Of a DNA stretch of 64,000 bases, positions 44,968-57,693 are shown one piece after another; positions within the stretch are counted from its first letter, which is position 1, and each line of letters opens with the position of its first letter. The position numbers and the translations under genes are program-made. The notes under the pieces are model-generated. The model worked only from the letters and a program-made list of their open reading frames with translations. It did not search any database and was not told the DNA's origin. The DNA comes from Stachybotrys elegans (lineage: Eukaryota; Ascomycota; Sordariomycetes; Hypocreales; Stachybotryaceae), in the NCBI GenBank assembly GCA_020746835.1, contig JAGPNK010000005.1:124001-188000 (forward strand), read 5' to 3'.

Positions 44968-46553
44968 TCAATATTTAGTCAAACTCTCCTTCCAACTCTT
45001 CTTCACCTCATCCAACATACCCTCAACACACAACAAATCCAAAGCAACCCCCGCCAACCCTTTGCCAGCACGACATGCCCTATCAAACGCATCCTTTGTG
45101 CCTGCTGCCTTTGCAAACTCGGGATTATGCGGCCCCTGCTTCGTTGGCCCCGGGTCAATAGAAAACCCTACACTCAGACTCGGCATCGCATAACTAACAT
45201 CCCCCTGATCCGTGCTCGCCTGCGTAGTCCCCTGGAGAAGATCTCTCGCCGGATTAATCAGGTGCGGTGGGTTAAGACGGTTGAAATAGCGCGTATACGA
45301 CTTGGCCATGACTTGGTTAGGCACGTGGTCTTTGTAATTCATCAGAGGGGTCATTTTGAGTTTCGCCCCGGTGGCCAAAGCACCAGCTTCGAAGCATGCA
45401 TCGACTTTCTTTTTCAATTCCAATAGGCGGGCTTGAGTAGGTGCACGGGCGACAAAGTGACCGGCGGCATAGGCGTGAATGATGTTGGGGGCGATACCTC
45501 CATCCGTGATGCGTCCTTGGATAATGTCGCCTGCCATGCATTGTTGACGAAGCATGGAGAAGCTGTTGTAGGCTGTGATGAGGGCGTCGAGAGCGTTGAT
45601 GCCCAGCCAGGGGTTTGCAGCAGCATGGGCTTCGCGGCCAAAGTATTCGACTTTGAAACCAGAGTAGGCTGTGGTGCGCATGAGGGCGGAGTCGTCGACC
45701 GCACCGGGGTGAGTGATGAGGTTTACGTCGCATTTGTAGTCGGAGTACGCGCCTGCATCGAGGAGTTTAATCTTTCCACCGCCACCTTCATTGCATTGTT
45801 TTTGTGTCAGTTCATCGTGTCCCAATTTGAGTAAGGAAGTCGGGAATAAGAGCACAGCAGGGCTACTGTGCTTATTACTGACCTTCTTCAGCTGGTGTGC
45901 CGAACAAGACAATCTTTCCAGGAAGAGAATGTTTCTTCATGATTTCAGCTGTGGCCACAGCTCCAACGACAGATGCAGATGCAATGAGATTATGGCCGCA
46001 TGCTTGACCAATGCCAGGAAGACAGTCTAAACAACAACAACAAAGTCAGAATTCACGTATGCGCAACTGTCATAATATGGTGAGAGAAGGTGGAGATCAT
46101 ACCCATTTCAGCATTATATGAAATCACTGGGCCAACTTTCCCGGAATCATAAACAGCTACCCAGGCTGTGTCCATCCCATATGCCGACCTCGTCACCTTC
46201 CACCCTGCACGACTCTCCATGAAATTGGTGAGGGCCTCATGAGCAATGTATTCTTGGAAGCCTTGTTCCGGATTATCGTGAATTTTCTTGTTTACAGGCC
46301 AAAACTCTTGATTGAGTTTATCGACAATTCGACTGATTTCGGCGAGATATCTGGGCTCTTCATCCTCATCACCAGAGGCGGCGGAGGAGACCGAAGTAGG
46401 TGTTGTGTTCGGGCCGTGGTCGGCAAGGTGGCGTCGGAGTTGGTGCTGGTGCTCAAATGAAACGACCACGTAGTCATCTTCGTCAACTGATCGTGTCGCT
46501 TGACAGTTTGACTCGTCTATAGGCAATGTACGTTTTCGCATGAATACCCCCAT
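44968..46553 (-). CDS. M20-family metallopeptidase / amidohydrolase
   Basis: Read leftward, exons 46553-46103, 46026-45883 and 45785-44968 give 470 aa (start at ATG 46553). The N-terminal 60 residues are unassigned and acidic. The M20 catalytic domain shows GPVISYNAEMGDCLPGIGQACGHN in parts: the first zinc His is in ACGHNLIA, and the general base and zinc Glu are in LFGTPAEEGGGGK. The dimerisation domain follows (YFGREAHAAANPWLGINALDALI), and the C-terminus has SLSVGFSIDP. This is the subgroup that includes PM20D2 and aminobenzoyl-glutamate or N-acyl-amino-acid hydrolases. It is divergently paired with an MFS carrier gene 447 bp away, suggesting co-regulation of uptake and hydrolysis of an amide or peptide substrate. 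Confidence 0.85.
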
Positions 46554-47000
46554 GATGAGCGACACTTCTCTCTCGTGTCCGTTTTCTGTTTGTCGGTTGA
46601 TAGAGGACAGATGAGCGAGTGAATTGGAGAAGTGAGCAGAGCTTCGGGAGCCAACGGATCAGAAACAGTACCTTGCCTTGAATAGTAGTAAGTGGGGAGG
46701 AGTGGTGGGCATGGTTTTATCAATTGTGGGGAGGAGGAGACACATCGATTGCCTCTTGCTGCCGAACCCGTCGTCCATTGCTATCAGCAATACACTCTTA
46801 TTATTACCATGTTTGATATGCTGCATAGAAATGCCGGGCAGCTCTTCTTATCTCTGCTTGCTTCGCTCCCTGAAAACGGGGCCTCTCACCGCTTTTCAAT
46901 CTTCTGTGTGATTCTTGAATTCTTCTTCCTGTTTGCTTCTCTACTACCTCTTCCCACCTAAGACACAAGGACGCAAAGGAGACACTGCAATAATACAACC
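46554..47000. other. Shared promoter region of the M20 and MFS genes
   Basis: 447 bp between two divergent ATGs. Pyrimidine-rich tracts lead into the MFS gene. No coding content. Confidence 0.5.
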
Positions 47001-48824
47001 ATGGCTGCAGAAGCAACCCCCCAACCGGCTGCCACAGCCTCCAATGGCCAAGCCAATAACGAAAAAGACAAAATCACCACCGCCGCCGCCAACGGCGATG
47101 ATGACAACGTTCCCGAAAAGGTCGACGCCCACATCACCGATGAAACAGGTGCTCTCGCCGCCGCCGCCCTGGCCGCTGGCTCAACAGTCGACCCAGCCAC
47201 CAGCAAACCAGTCCTTCGCAAAATCGACCTCCACATCTTACCCTTTTTATGCATCACCTACGCCCTCCAATTCATCGACAAGACCTGTCTCGGTTATTCC
47301 TCCGTCTACGGCCTCATTCCAGATAACAACCTCGTCGGCCAAGATTACAGTTGGGCCAGCAGCATTTTTTACTTTGGCTACTTGTTCGCCGAATGGCCCG
47401 GTGTCATCATCCTGCAGAAATTCCCTGTAGCCAAGTTCCTCGGCGCGAATATTGTCCTATGGGGTGCTATTCTCATGACCACGGCGGCTTGCTCGAGTTT
47501 CGGAGGGCTCGCGACCGTGCGGTTCTTGTTGGGTGTTGCGGAAGCGACCATTTCTCCTGGCTTCGTGGCCGTCACGGGAATCTGGTGGTCGCGTGCTGAA
47601 CAGGCCGGACGATCTGCTCTATGGATCTCGTTTCTCGGTGTCGGTAGCTTTGTCGGAACGCTCATCGCCTTTGGTATTGGTCATATTACGGGCAGCTTGT
47701 CGCCGTGGAAGTACATCTTCCTCATCCTCGGTGCTGTTACTATCATCTGGGGTGTCGTCTTCATTATCTTTGTGCCCGATGGTCCGGCCAAGGTAGGCTG
47801 GTTGACCCAGGAAGAAAAGGTGATTGCTGTGCAGCGTGTCATGGTGAATCAGACGGGAACGGGTCGAAGTCGCCAATTCGATAAGAACCACGTCATTGAG
47901 GCTGTGACTGATCCTGCCGTCATCATTCTCGGTCTCATTTCGTTTGTCAATGCCATTGCGAGCGGTGGTCTGAGCTTCGGCTCTCTCATCGTTCGTGGGT
48001 TTGGCTTCACTCCTATTAATACGACGCTCATGCAGTTGCCACTGTCTGCTGTCCAAGTTTTCGCGCAGCTCAGTTGCGGTTTCTTAGCCAGCAAGCTGCC
48101 TAATTCTCGTCTACACATTGCCACAGTGGCCATGATTCCTCCTGTAAGCTCACTTCACCTGGTCTTCTTCAGCCGATGAAATCTTGCCATTCGTGATTAT
48201 GTATGCGGAGTACTGACTATTGCCATCCTCAAGATCATCGGTACATGCCTCATAAACCAACTCGATGCTGATAACAAATGGGGCCGTCTCGTCGGTGTCT
48301 GGCTCCTCGGCTCCTACCCAGTCGGCTTCATGACCATTCTCGGCCTTCTATCCACCAACATTGCCGGCAGCACAAAACGCTCCATGGCCTCTGGCTGGGT
48401 CTTTGTCTGCTACTGCATCGGGCAAATTGCCGGCCCTCAATTCTTCAAGAGCACGCAAGCCCCCGCGTACCACGGCGGCATTATCGCCATGCTCTCCGGC
48501 TTTTGCATCAATTTGGTGTTGAATGAGGTATTGCGCTTTTGGTACGTGCGTGAGAATAAGCGCAGAGATGCCGAGATTGCCGGAAAGTCTGAGGAGGAGG
48601 TGCAAGAGTTGAAGAGGGAAAGTGAGATTCGTGGATTTGAGGATGCAACAGATCGGATGAACGTGAGTCCATACTTTTTATCTCCCAATCATCTTGGCAT
48701 TATTGTGATATGGTTTACTCCGCATATGCGTGACAGATCGCCAAAACCCTTTCCTTTTCTCTACAATGATACCTTGAAGCTAACAAGCGTATTCATACAG
48801 GCCATGTTTCGATATGTGCTGTAA
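47001..48824 (+). CDS. MFS transporter, Dal5/allantoate-permease-like, with an 8-codon terminal exon
   Basis: Exons 47001-48143, 48234-48662 and 48801-48824 give 531 aa. The last exon is only 24 nt and encodes AMFRYVL plus stop; the FRYV(L/Y) ending is characteristic of this family, which supports the splice. The N-terminal 70 residues are polar. Helix 1 includes LHILPFLCITYALQFIDKTCLGY (in parts). Later motifs are VRFLLGVAEATISPG, WWSRAEQAGRSALW and NQLDADNKWGRLVGVWLLGSYP. It probably imports an organic anion or small amide by proton symport. The divergent M20 hydrolase next door suggests an amide-type substrate. Confidence 0.9.
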
Positions 48825-50009
48825 AGCAAACTTGGGTAGCAACCTGATCTCAGTCACGGCCCGGCTACGTTATGCATTCATCCCATCCAAACGACTGGAA
48901 TGATGACAGCACGTGCCACCATATGCCATAATCAGTCTAATCAGTCTAATTAGTCTTGTTGAGAGGATTTGAATGTAGAAGCCACTTTGATATGGAAACG
49001 GTATGAGAAAATGCCTCAGTTACCTGAAACACGAATCTTTCTCATCCATTTACCACAAAATTTCATGCATGTACCGACCCAGTTACTACTAATCAACATG
49101 ACATAAGTTTGATAAACTTCCCGGGGCAATGGTAGTATCAGACGTCATTCCACATTACATGTAACAAACGTGCATTAGCAAGTTGTCAACTGGCAATCAC
49201 AATAACAAAATCGCATCCCCAACTTAAGAATCATGGGATGTCAAACGTCAGCACATCCAGCCAAAGTTAGGTCCCTCTGAAACAAAAACCCACGCCATGC
49301 CATTCAAATGATCGGCCATTCTGCATGTCTCATCACTTTGGCCCTAGTACATACATACATACAATATTCTGCCATACAGTCACTGCTCCCTCATGTACGC
49401 ACCGTTTTATACACCCAAATCGAGTTTAGTAGTTCACGGGGTTTGTGCCTCAACTGCGTAACATATTATACATGGTGCTCGCCCAGTAGGAACCACTGAA
49501 GCTCTGCCTATCATTATGCAGTTTACGAGACCCATCCGATATTAAGTGCCGCATTGACCTGAACGAGTCATCACCTGCACTTTGCATGCAGGTATTCTCG
49601 TGAACGCCTTCCACCAATACCAGCACGACAACATCGACAAGAATAGGAAGCTACTGCAAGCTATGCCATTCTAAACAAAGGAAGTGCGTCATATACCGTG
49701 GGACAAGCTCGCGTGATGGTGGGTATGGTGTATGGCGTGCTCGGGTGGGACCCTTCACGGAGGTGGCAGATTGGGCTGTCATTACCTAGCGTTGCAGCCA
49801 AACCGTCAAATTACGCTTCAGAGAGATGGCGTGCGAATGGGGAATTTACGGCAGTTGATGCAAAACAGTGTGTGACTGAACTATCCTCTGCTTTGCTGTT
49901 GTTAGCAGGCCAACGTTTGGACGTGAGGAGTTAAAAGGCACAGAAGATTCCGTTGCTTGAATAATCATGTTGTGACAGCAATCCTATACACACTTTTGGT
50001 ACAGTAAAA
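48825..50009. other. Intergenic, no gene seen
   Basis: 1.2 kb with no supportable frame. AT-rich in its first half. Confidence 0.5.
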
Positions 50010-51919
50010 ATGTTTCAGAAAGTTTGTGTGAGGTTATTGGTCACATTGACCTGGCTGCAGGCTGTAGCAGCTCGCCCCAACTTTCTGTTCATCATCACGG
50101 GTGTGTCACCATTCTCAACACCAAAGTTGGGGGTACTAACGTTACTCAGATGACCAAGATGCTCATATGGGTACACTGAAACATATGCCCGAGCTGGATC
50201 AATATGTCAAGTCGAAAGGGACCTTGTAAGTCGGGACCATTCCACTCCACGAATAACTGCTGAACCCCCTGCCGGTTTGATCGCCACTTCTGCACCGTGG
50301 CCATATGCTGCCCTTCCCGTGTAGACCTTTGGACCGGCCAAATGGCCCATAATACAAATGTCACGAATGTCCAACCGCCATGGGGAGGTTACCCCAAATT
50401 CATCGACAATGGCTACAACAACCACCATCTAGGATTGTGGCTGCAACAAGCTGGATATTCCACATTCTACGCCGGAAAGCTCTTCAATGGCCATACCATC
50501 AACAACTACAACAAGCCACTCATGAGCGGCTACACGGGCTCCAACTTTTTTCTCGAACCATATGCCTACGAATACTTCAACGTAACTACTACGAGAAACG
50601 GACGGGCCCCGGTGAGTCACCAGGGTAAATATTCCACTGATCTCCTGGCAGACACAGCCCAGGAGTTTCTGGACACTGCCCTCCAACAGCCAGAGAAGCC
50701 CTTCTTCATCGCCCTGGCACCTGTTGCCCCGCACAGCTGGCTCCAAGAGGTTCCGACAACCAGAGGTGGCCCCCCTCAAGTCGCGGAACGCCATCGCAAC
50801 TTGCTTCAGGACTATCAGATACCAAGGACAAGGAACTTCAACCCCGATCAACCCAGCAGCGTCAACTGGATCTCCAGGCTCCCCAAGCTAAACAGTACTG
50901 TTATCGAGTACAATGACGAGTTCCAGCGCCTGCGACTACGGTCACTGCTTGCAGTTGATGAGATGGTTGGTCGAACTATCCGTCGATTGGAGGAAGAGGG
51001 GGTTCTGGACAACACCTACATCTTCTACACTTCGGATAATGGCTTTCACATCAGCCAGCACCGTCTCCACCCTGGAAAAATGTGTGGTCTTGAGACGGAT
51101 ATCCGCGTGCATTTGCTGGTCAGAGGACCTGGAGTACCCCAAAATGCGATTCGAAGCGCGCCTTCAACGCATACAGACATTGCGCCCACCATATTGAAAC
51201 TGGCTGGAGTTAATATCACTGATAAGAAGTTTGATGGGACTCCCATTGAGCTTGGCATTCCAAAAGAGCCACGCAGTGCCCGTCTCGAACACACAGCCGT
51301 CGAATTCTGGGGCGTAGGGTTGCTCGAAAGTCCCTATGCCAGCCCCAGCAATAACGGCAACAACACGTACAAGGGGGTTAGGATCGAGGCGGAAGAGTAT
51401 GCCTTTTACTATTCCGTCTGGTGCAATGGCGCCAAGGAGATTTACGATATGAAGGTATGGCGTCAATGGGAAACCATGGTCAAGTCTAACAATATCAGGG
51501 TGACCAAGGACAGCTTACGAATCTCTTGTCACCAACCCATGCGGACAAGGCGAATGCTTTCAGACTGTACGACCAGCCTCTGCAGGCCATTACCGACAGA
51601 CTTGACGCGCTTATGATGGTGCTCAAGACATGCAAAGAGAAAACATGCATTGATCCGTGGTATGTGCGAGATGTTGTCTTGCTATGACTTGTCTAACGTA
51701 GCCAGGGGCGCCCTCCATCCCGAGGGCAATGTAGCGAGTTTGAAAGACGCTCTCAACACAACGTATGATGCCTTTTACCGTGGCCAGACCAAGGTCCAGT
51801 TCCGTCGTTGCGCGGGCGGATACTTGTTAGACGCAGAGGGCCCGCTGGAGTTTGAGGCCTACAACTCTCTGGAATTTATGCAGGCGCCATACGATCCAGA
51901 TTGGAGTATACGAATTTGA
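50010..51919 (+). CDS. Secreted arylsulfatase-like protein; second intron lacks an AG acceptor (possible pseudogene)
   Basis: Reconstructed exons 50010-50100, 50150-50225, 50275-51454, 51499-51659 and 51706-51919 would give 573 aa. A signal peptide is followed by the metal site PNFLFIITDDQDAHMG, then the formylglycine signature CCPSRVDLWTG (the first Cys, near residue 67, is the modified one), and later LDNTYIFYTSDNGFHISQHRL. All match fungal arylsulfatases. Introns 1, 3 and 4 have normal GT-AG ends. Intron 2 (50226-50274) has a good GTAAGT donor, but the frame-required acceptor reads CCG. No AG exists between 50231 and 50321, and retaining the intron gives an immediate stop. Either a base error in the sequence or a real splice-site loss is implied. 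The remainder of the gene looks intact. Confidence 0.75.
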
Positions 51920-51994
51920 CATAGGTCGGTGCATAGCTCTCCTCGATGCTGCGGATTCATGCCATCCATTGCAATGATCTCCATTTGATATGGC

Positions 51995-52862
51995 TTATAT
52001 CTTCTTAACTCGTATCTTCGATATTTGAATCAAAGTACTTGGATGAGAAGAAAGAGAGGTGTGTGAAGCTAATGCTGCTCGTGCCGTGATGGTCCTGGAA
52101 GATAGCCGTTGCATGGGTTCTGCGTCGACTCTGGTAATACAGATACGTGTATCTGACGATAAAGAATATCGGCTCTGAAGTGGTATAAACCCACAAATTG
52201 AAGCATTAGGGGTGACACTGCCGAAGTCGGGCTCGCCGAGGATAGTCTTGACATTTTTGACCCCTTTGCTATCAGAGGTCGGCAGTTCCGAAGTATCATT
52301 ACGTGCCGACTTCACGACTGCGCGACTACCGTTCTGCTTGGTGTTGCTTTTTCTTTCAACAACAGTTCGACTGCAAGATGTTAGCATTGAGGTGAGTCCA
52401 TGGAGCCAGTGGCTTATACTATTGGATTGCTTGGAGGAAGAGGTTCAAAGCATTGGTGTGGCGGTCGATAAGGACAAGATATGTAGAGATCTGCGACTCG
52501 TTCCACAGGTAGCAGAGCTTCTTTCGACGGCCCGATTTTGGCTGGCGGCGCGCGGCCACCTCTATCTTCCGGAGATGGTGTTCTAATGATGCAATCAGGG
52601 GAGAGAAGGAGGCCAGACATTGCTCCATTTGGAGGGCGAGATGGCATTGTTGCTGGTCATGACTACGGCGCGATGATTTCCAGCCCGATAACTGTTCGAC
52701 GGCAGCCTTGATGATAAATAGCTGACCGATGAGTGTTGCTATTTGGAGCGGTGCATCGTCGTATCTACTCTTGAGATTGGTGAGCTTACTGATGGTCTTG
52801 GCGATGAGTTCTGCAAAGGACACGACGGAGCTGACGAGGCCAATAGCGGAGAGGGGGTCCAT
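51995..52862 (-). CDS. Solo NLR/STAND N-terminal domain protein (Helo-like), no NTPase
   Basis: Read leftward, exons 52862-52420 and 52370-51995 (intron GTATAA...TTGCAG) give 272 aa. The start MDPLSAIGLVSSVVSFAELIAKTISKL is typical of fungal STAND N-terminal domains (PF17111-like). The following helical region (QIATLIGQLFIIKAAVEQLSGW, then ALNLFLQAIQYRTVVERKS and NGSRAVVKSARNDTSEL) fits the same domain. NLRs normally continue with NACHT or ankyrin domains. Here the frame ends after an unassigned tail, 75 bp before the sulfatase stop codon on the other strand, so there is no room for them. The tail from about residue 185 on may be mis-predicted. It is either a truncated NLR or a stand-alone signalling domain. 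Confidence 0.65.
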
Positions 52863-53931
52863 GACAGGGGACGGCGTGAATTGAATGACTGATGTTGCTA
52901 CGAAAGTCGCATGAAGATGACGTCCGAGGGGTATTTGCCATATCACTCTACAGTACACTTGCCGACGCCGGCGCTATGCGACGGACTGGTTTGGTCATTT
53001 CGATGACTCTTGGAAGGAATTCCTGTACGTATTGTATGGCCAGTGCTCGATTGAACTGCTATTGATGCTTGAATCGTGTGGCATGAGTCCGTGACATGAT
53101 CATGGCGCGGGTCGTGGCAATTGGTGAATGGGGCCACAGGCAGGGGGGATTTATCAATCAGATTCTTGGGTGGAGACGTCTCCAGCAATGCGAGCGCCTG
53201 TGTGGGTGGGGCTTCTCGTTTTCGTGTTCGCAGGCTTCTGATTGGCCGATGTTTGGTTCGCGAACGAGGCACTGCCAGGACTTTTCAGGCGATTGACTTT
53301 TCAGGTGATTGGATGCGGGGAAGAAAGGGAGGAACGAAGATAGGGATGACTGCTACACGTAATACAGCGTTATTTCTGCGTTACAACACCCATACAGTAT
53401 GTATTGTTTCTCGTTATTCTGTTCATATGCTAAACGCCTCCATCTTGCCGTCGAGGGAAAAATGTCACTGGTTCCTGACTAGCTGACAAGGGGATAGCCC
53501 GCTTTCGTCCTAATTGGGCTGGCTCGGGTTTATCGGACGGCTGGCGGGGTCCGTCGCTCTTGCCTTGTGCCAGTTCGACGCCAGAAGGCAGATCCTAGGC
53601 GAGGAAGGTGCCTGATACGCCAGTGACTAATCCGCGTCGTACCACACCGGCTGATCATTTTCCGGTCCCCAAATTTCCATGAAATTAAAAACACCCTTTT
53701 TTTCCCCTTCTCCTGGCCGTTCCCTTTCCCCTTGATATACCGCCGACGCGCGCCGCCCCTTATCGCTCCCTCTGTTTCCCATTCATTCAGCCAGTCTCAC
53801 TCCGATACCACTTTGCGATTCCATCCGTGGCTCGCTCAACTTCGGCAACCCGCCACGCCACCTGAAGAGCCGGCCCCCGTTATCTGTCCCGTCAATTGAT
53901 TGTATCGCAAGGCTTGACCTCTACCGCCGCC
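52863..53931. other. Divergent intergenic region
   Basis: Promoters of the solo NLR-domain gene (-) and of ERG3 (+). Pyrimidine tracts near 53688-53740 resemble those of strongly expressed genes. No gene. Confidence 0.5.
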
Positions 53932-55016
53932 ATGGACGTGGTCCTCGAAATCGCCGACGGGCTCTTCTTCGACCGCATATACTCCAATGTCCTGCCTGCG
54001 CCTCTCCATCCCGCCAATTCCACCTATGCTGGCCTCCCTGTCCACCAGCCCTACCAGTTCAAGCCTGCATCGCGCTACATATCTCTAGCGCCTGGCGACT
54101 ATGTCGATGGCTCTGCATTGGCGCGCGATGACCCTCTGAGGCAGTTCATCAGCCTCTACCTCCTCACCGCGTAAGTCCAACCCTCGCGCTGTGCGTGCCC
54201 GTCACCAGCGCCCATACTGACTGTGCCGCCAGCATCCTCGGACTCATCCTCTACTTCGTCTTCGCTTCCCTGTCCTACGTCTTCATCTTTGACCACCGCA
54301 CTTTCCAACACCCTCGCTACCTCAAGAACCAAGTCGCCCTTGAGATCCGCCAGTCTGTCGAATCCGTCCCCTTCATGAGCCTGCTCACCGTCCCCTTCTT
54401 CCTGCTCGAGGTTCGCGGCTACTCCAAGCTCTACGACCACACTTCGGAGGGCCCCGGCCCATGGTACAACTGGGCGCAGTTCCTCTTCTTCTTCGCCTTT
54501 ACCGACTTTGGCGTTTACTGGATTCACCGCGGCCTCCACCACCCTCGCATCTACAAGCACCTGCACAAGGCTCACCACAAGTGGATCATGCCCACCCCCT
54601 ACGCCGCAATTGCCTTCCACCCCGTCGATGGCTGGGCTCAGTCTGTTCCCTACCACCTGTTCCCTCTCTTCTTCCCCATGCAGAAGTGGGCTTACGTCGC
54701 CGCCTTCTTCTTCGTCCAGATCTGGACCATCATGATCCACGACGGCGAGTACGTGGCCAACAACCCCATCATCAACGGCTCCGCCTGCCACAGCGTTCAC
54801 CACTTCGCATTCAACTACAACTACGGCCAGTACTTTACTCTCTGGGATCGCATCGGTGGAAGCTACCGAAAGCCCGGCGAGGAGCTCTTCAACAAGGACT
54901 CCAAGATGTCGAGCTCCACCTGGAGCAAGCAGACCAAGGAGGCTGACAGCATGATGAAGGACATCGAGGGCAAGGACGACCGTGTCTACCTGACCGAGGA
55001 TAAGAAGACGCAGTAA
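53932..55016 (+). CDS. ERG3: C-5 sterol desaturase
   Basis: Exons 53932-54170 and 54233-55016 give 340 aa. It is an integral ER membrane protein with several hydrophobic helices (GLILYFVFASLSYVFIF; MSLLTVPFFLLEV; FLFFFAFTDFGVYWI). The three histidine clusters of the fatty acid hydroxylase/sterol desaturase family, which hold the di-iron centre, are all present: HRGLHH at 178-183, HKAHH at 191-195 and HSVHH at 266-270. The closing FNYNYGQYFTLWDRIGGSYR segment is diagnostic of ERG3. The enzyme introduces the C-5(6) double bond of ergosterol using oxygen and cytochrome b5. Fungi often have two ERG3 paralogues; which one this is cannot be told. No sign of damage. Confidence 0.92.
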
Positions 55017-55764
55017 GCCAATCACCAGGCAGCTTCACTGTACATATTAGCATTGGAAAGGAGTAATCAGAGGTGCATTTCATTATTAGAGGAATGTCAT
55101 GACGAAGCCGGCAGCACTACACTACGAATATACTTAATACATTATTGATCGTTAAGCAAGCCATTGTCCAAAGCCATTGTCGCGATTGTATTGGTGCCTC
55201 GCCCCATTTGAACCCAATCGCAAGGCATAATTCCTCAAGAGTAGAACCTAATGCTTAGCATCAGAACGGGAGCCGGGTGTGGTGCGAGGCAGAAGACGGC
55301 CCTCGCGAACTTGCCGTGCGCTTGAGCAAAGGTTCCGCTGGGACTGGACCCATCTCGGACGACAGTCGCGATGAGGTGGTTTTGGAGATTCTCACCAACC
55401 CCTTTCGCGCCGATGCCGGCGTTTTCCTCGCTGAGACGTTGCACGCCGCCAACGCCCGAGGTGAAGCATCTCGGGACAGCCCAGTGTTCCCGCCACCATC
55501 ATGGCCTCGCGCAGAGACTCTCATGGTCGCGCCGGTCTCCTCGCCATAATTTCTGGGTCCGGGAACACTAACATCTCGAGAGTATCCCCCAAACTCGGAA
55601 TACTCGTCCATGTGCTTGTCGACAGACTTGGGCGCCAGCGACATGGTTGCCAACCCATGATTAAGTCGCCCAGCGGCAATGCGCAACGCCCAAATTACGA
55701 ACACCACAGACACTGCACGCTAGTATGCGACTGTATTTTTGTAAAAGCAATATGCCAGAACCGT
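55017..55764. other. Intergenic between convergent genes
   Basis: 3' regions of ERG3 (+) and the peptide transporter (-). A minus-strand frame at 55261-55713 has no recognisable content and is not supported. Confidence 0.5.
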
Positions 55765-57693
55765 TTAATCTTCTCCCTCAGCCTCGTGATTTCCCTCCTG
55801 CTGAGCTGGTTCAGTACCGTCATACTTGTGGAAAATTAGCCAGAAAAGTACTGCAAATATCGTCATGACTCCGGCCAAAGAAGAGAACAGAATGACCAGC
55901 CAGGGATTCCTCGAGACTTGACCTAAGGCAATACCTATGGCAGCTCCTGCTGCAGCTGACAGGTTCTGTAGAGCCTGTACCATGGCTTTGAGATTGGTTG
56001 GAGCTTCTGTGTAGGTATACTCGTTGAGAGCGACCATTCCGAGAATTTCTCCAATAGCGAGTATGAAGAGATAAGGGGTCTGGAGCCAGATGTTGACATT
56101 ATTAGGCAATCTCTCGTTAGAACCTGGGTGAGGCGTTGCGGCAGGACACTCCAGAGGATACTCGTAACATGGGCCGCTTGAGTATATGACCTGTTGGATT
56201 CCTGCAGCATACGCAATGGCAGCGGCAGTAAAGAAGAAAGCCACGGTCATGCGAATGATTGGCCCGAAAGCGATTTTGTTCTCTCGGAGGAACTTGAACA
56301 GGAAGTCCTGAATCAACGGGCCCATGATGATGCAGGCAACTGGGTTGAGTGCTTGGATCGTGTCGTTGGATATGCCTCGGGCTCGCATCTGAGCTGCCTG
56401 AGAGATGATGTTGGTGGTTGTCTGGTCGTAGCAGAGCCAGAAGATGATGAAGAAAAGAATAACCCGGCAGCCCTTGAGGCCTCGGCGCATCTCGTCGACA
56501 AAGGCACTCGTCCAGGGCACGTCACGGTCGTGCAGTAGCTTTTGACGCATGGGGTCTGCTGCGTCCAGGCGAAACTTGGATCGGCAGGCAATCATGATGA
56601 CCTGACCTGCTTGGATAAGAATGTTGCCTTCTGGCGGCAGCTTGACTGTGCAGTAGTTCAGCATCAATGGGAGCAAGGCGGGTTGCCTGGCGTACTCACC
56701 CAACCTCCGATGCAACACAATGACAGGTATGATGGTCACAAACAGAATGCCTGTAGGCACCAGGAATGCCAACCAAAAGCCGACATGTCTCTCGAGCAAG
56801 GTGGTAGCTATTATTGCCATGGACGCCACGTTTACCATCCTGAAGGAAATGAGTCGACGATCAAGCCAAGGAGGCTCGTATAACGCACCAATAGTACCCA
56901 TTGAAGACGTACTGGACAGAGAGCTGCCGCTCGGTCACGACCAGCTCTCCCTTCTTATTTCTCTTCACTCGAGGCTCGTGTTCGGGAATCTGATCGGCTG
57001 AGAGCAGGTAAGCGTGTTGATACAACCGAGATATCCAGCAATCACGACATACCAATGAATGGGTACATGACTGCTGATAGACCACCATGACCAAGGCCAG
57101 TCAGGAACATGGTGACAATGAGGCCTGGGAGACCAGCGCCCCTTTCCAATGCGCTGGGGATCGATGTGAGTACCAAAACAGTATATCCCACGAGCAGGAG
57201 CCTGGCAGGATTAGCCCGAGAAATCGTTGACCGAACAATGACTGCTCTCACCCGAGACTAATGTGCATCGTCGTATGACGCCCAAGCCAGGCATCCGAAA
57301 TGATTGCAAATGGTAAAGGTGCTAGATAGCGGAAAAAGAGGTAACCGCTCTGTATGGCCGTGGCAGTGGACTGTCCGAGACCGAGGGCACCAGGCAACAA
57401 TGGGTTGCCAGGTTCATTTTGGAGATAATTCTCTACACACTCTCAGTACTGGAATAGCGACCTATGCTGGGAGCCAGCATGTCTACACACGTACGCCATG
57501 TTACCGTGATGCCAAATTTGGCCAGATTCGAGGCCGCCCCCGTGAAGGTGAGGAGCCAAGCGGCGACAGGTATGTCATCTACTTCGTGAACCAGATCGCG
57601 GATCTCTTCCGGAGTAGCCTTTCGGGGATACTCGTCTTTGCCGGCTTCCTCAAAGGACGCTGCCCGTAGGACGGTGATATCTGACGCCTCCAT
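55765..57693 (-). CDS. POT/PTR2-family proton-coupled oligopeptide transporter
   Basis: Read leftward, exons 57693-57495, 57432-57252, 57201-57053, 56997-56889 and 56839-55765 give 570 aa. The N-terminal 45 residues are polar. The first helices include NLAKFGITVTWQNYLQNEPGNPLLPGALGLGQ, corresponding to the FERF..YG..Q region of PTR2; the usual ExxER motif is modified. Then come SGYLFFRYLAPLPFAIISDAWLGRHTTM, FNGYYWMVNVASMAII (the PTR FYxxINxG-like signature, with YWMVNV) and LLEKxxx-type later helices ending in TIFAVLFWLIFHKYDG. Family members import di- and tripeptides with protons; some relatives export or import peptide natural products. It is the leftmost of the peptide-related genes at the right end of the window. 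Confidence 0.85.
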
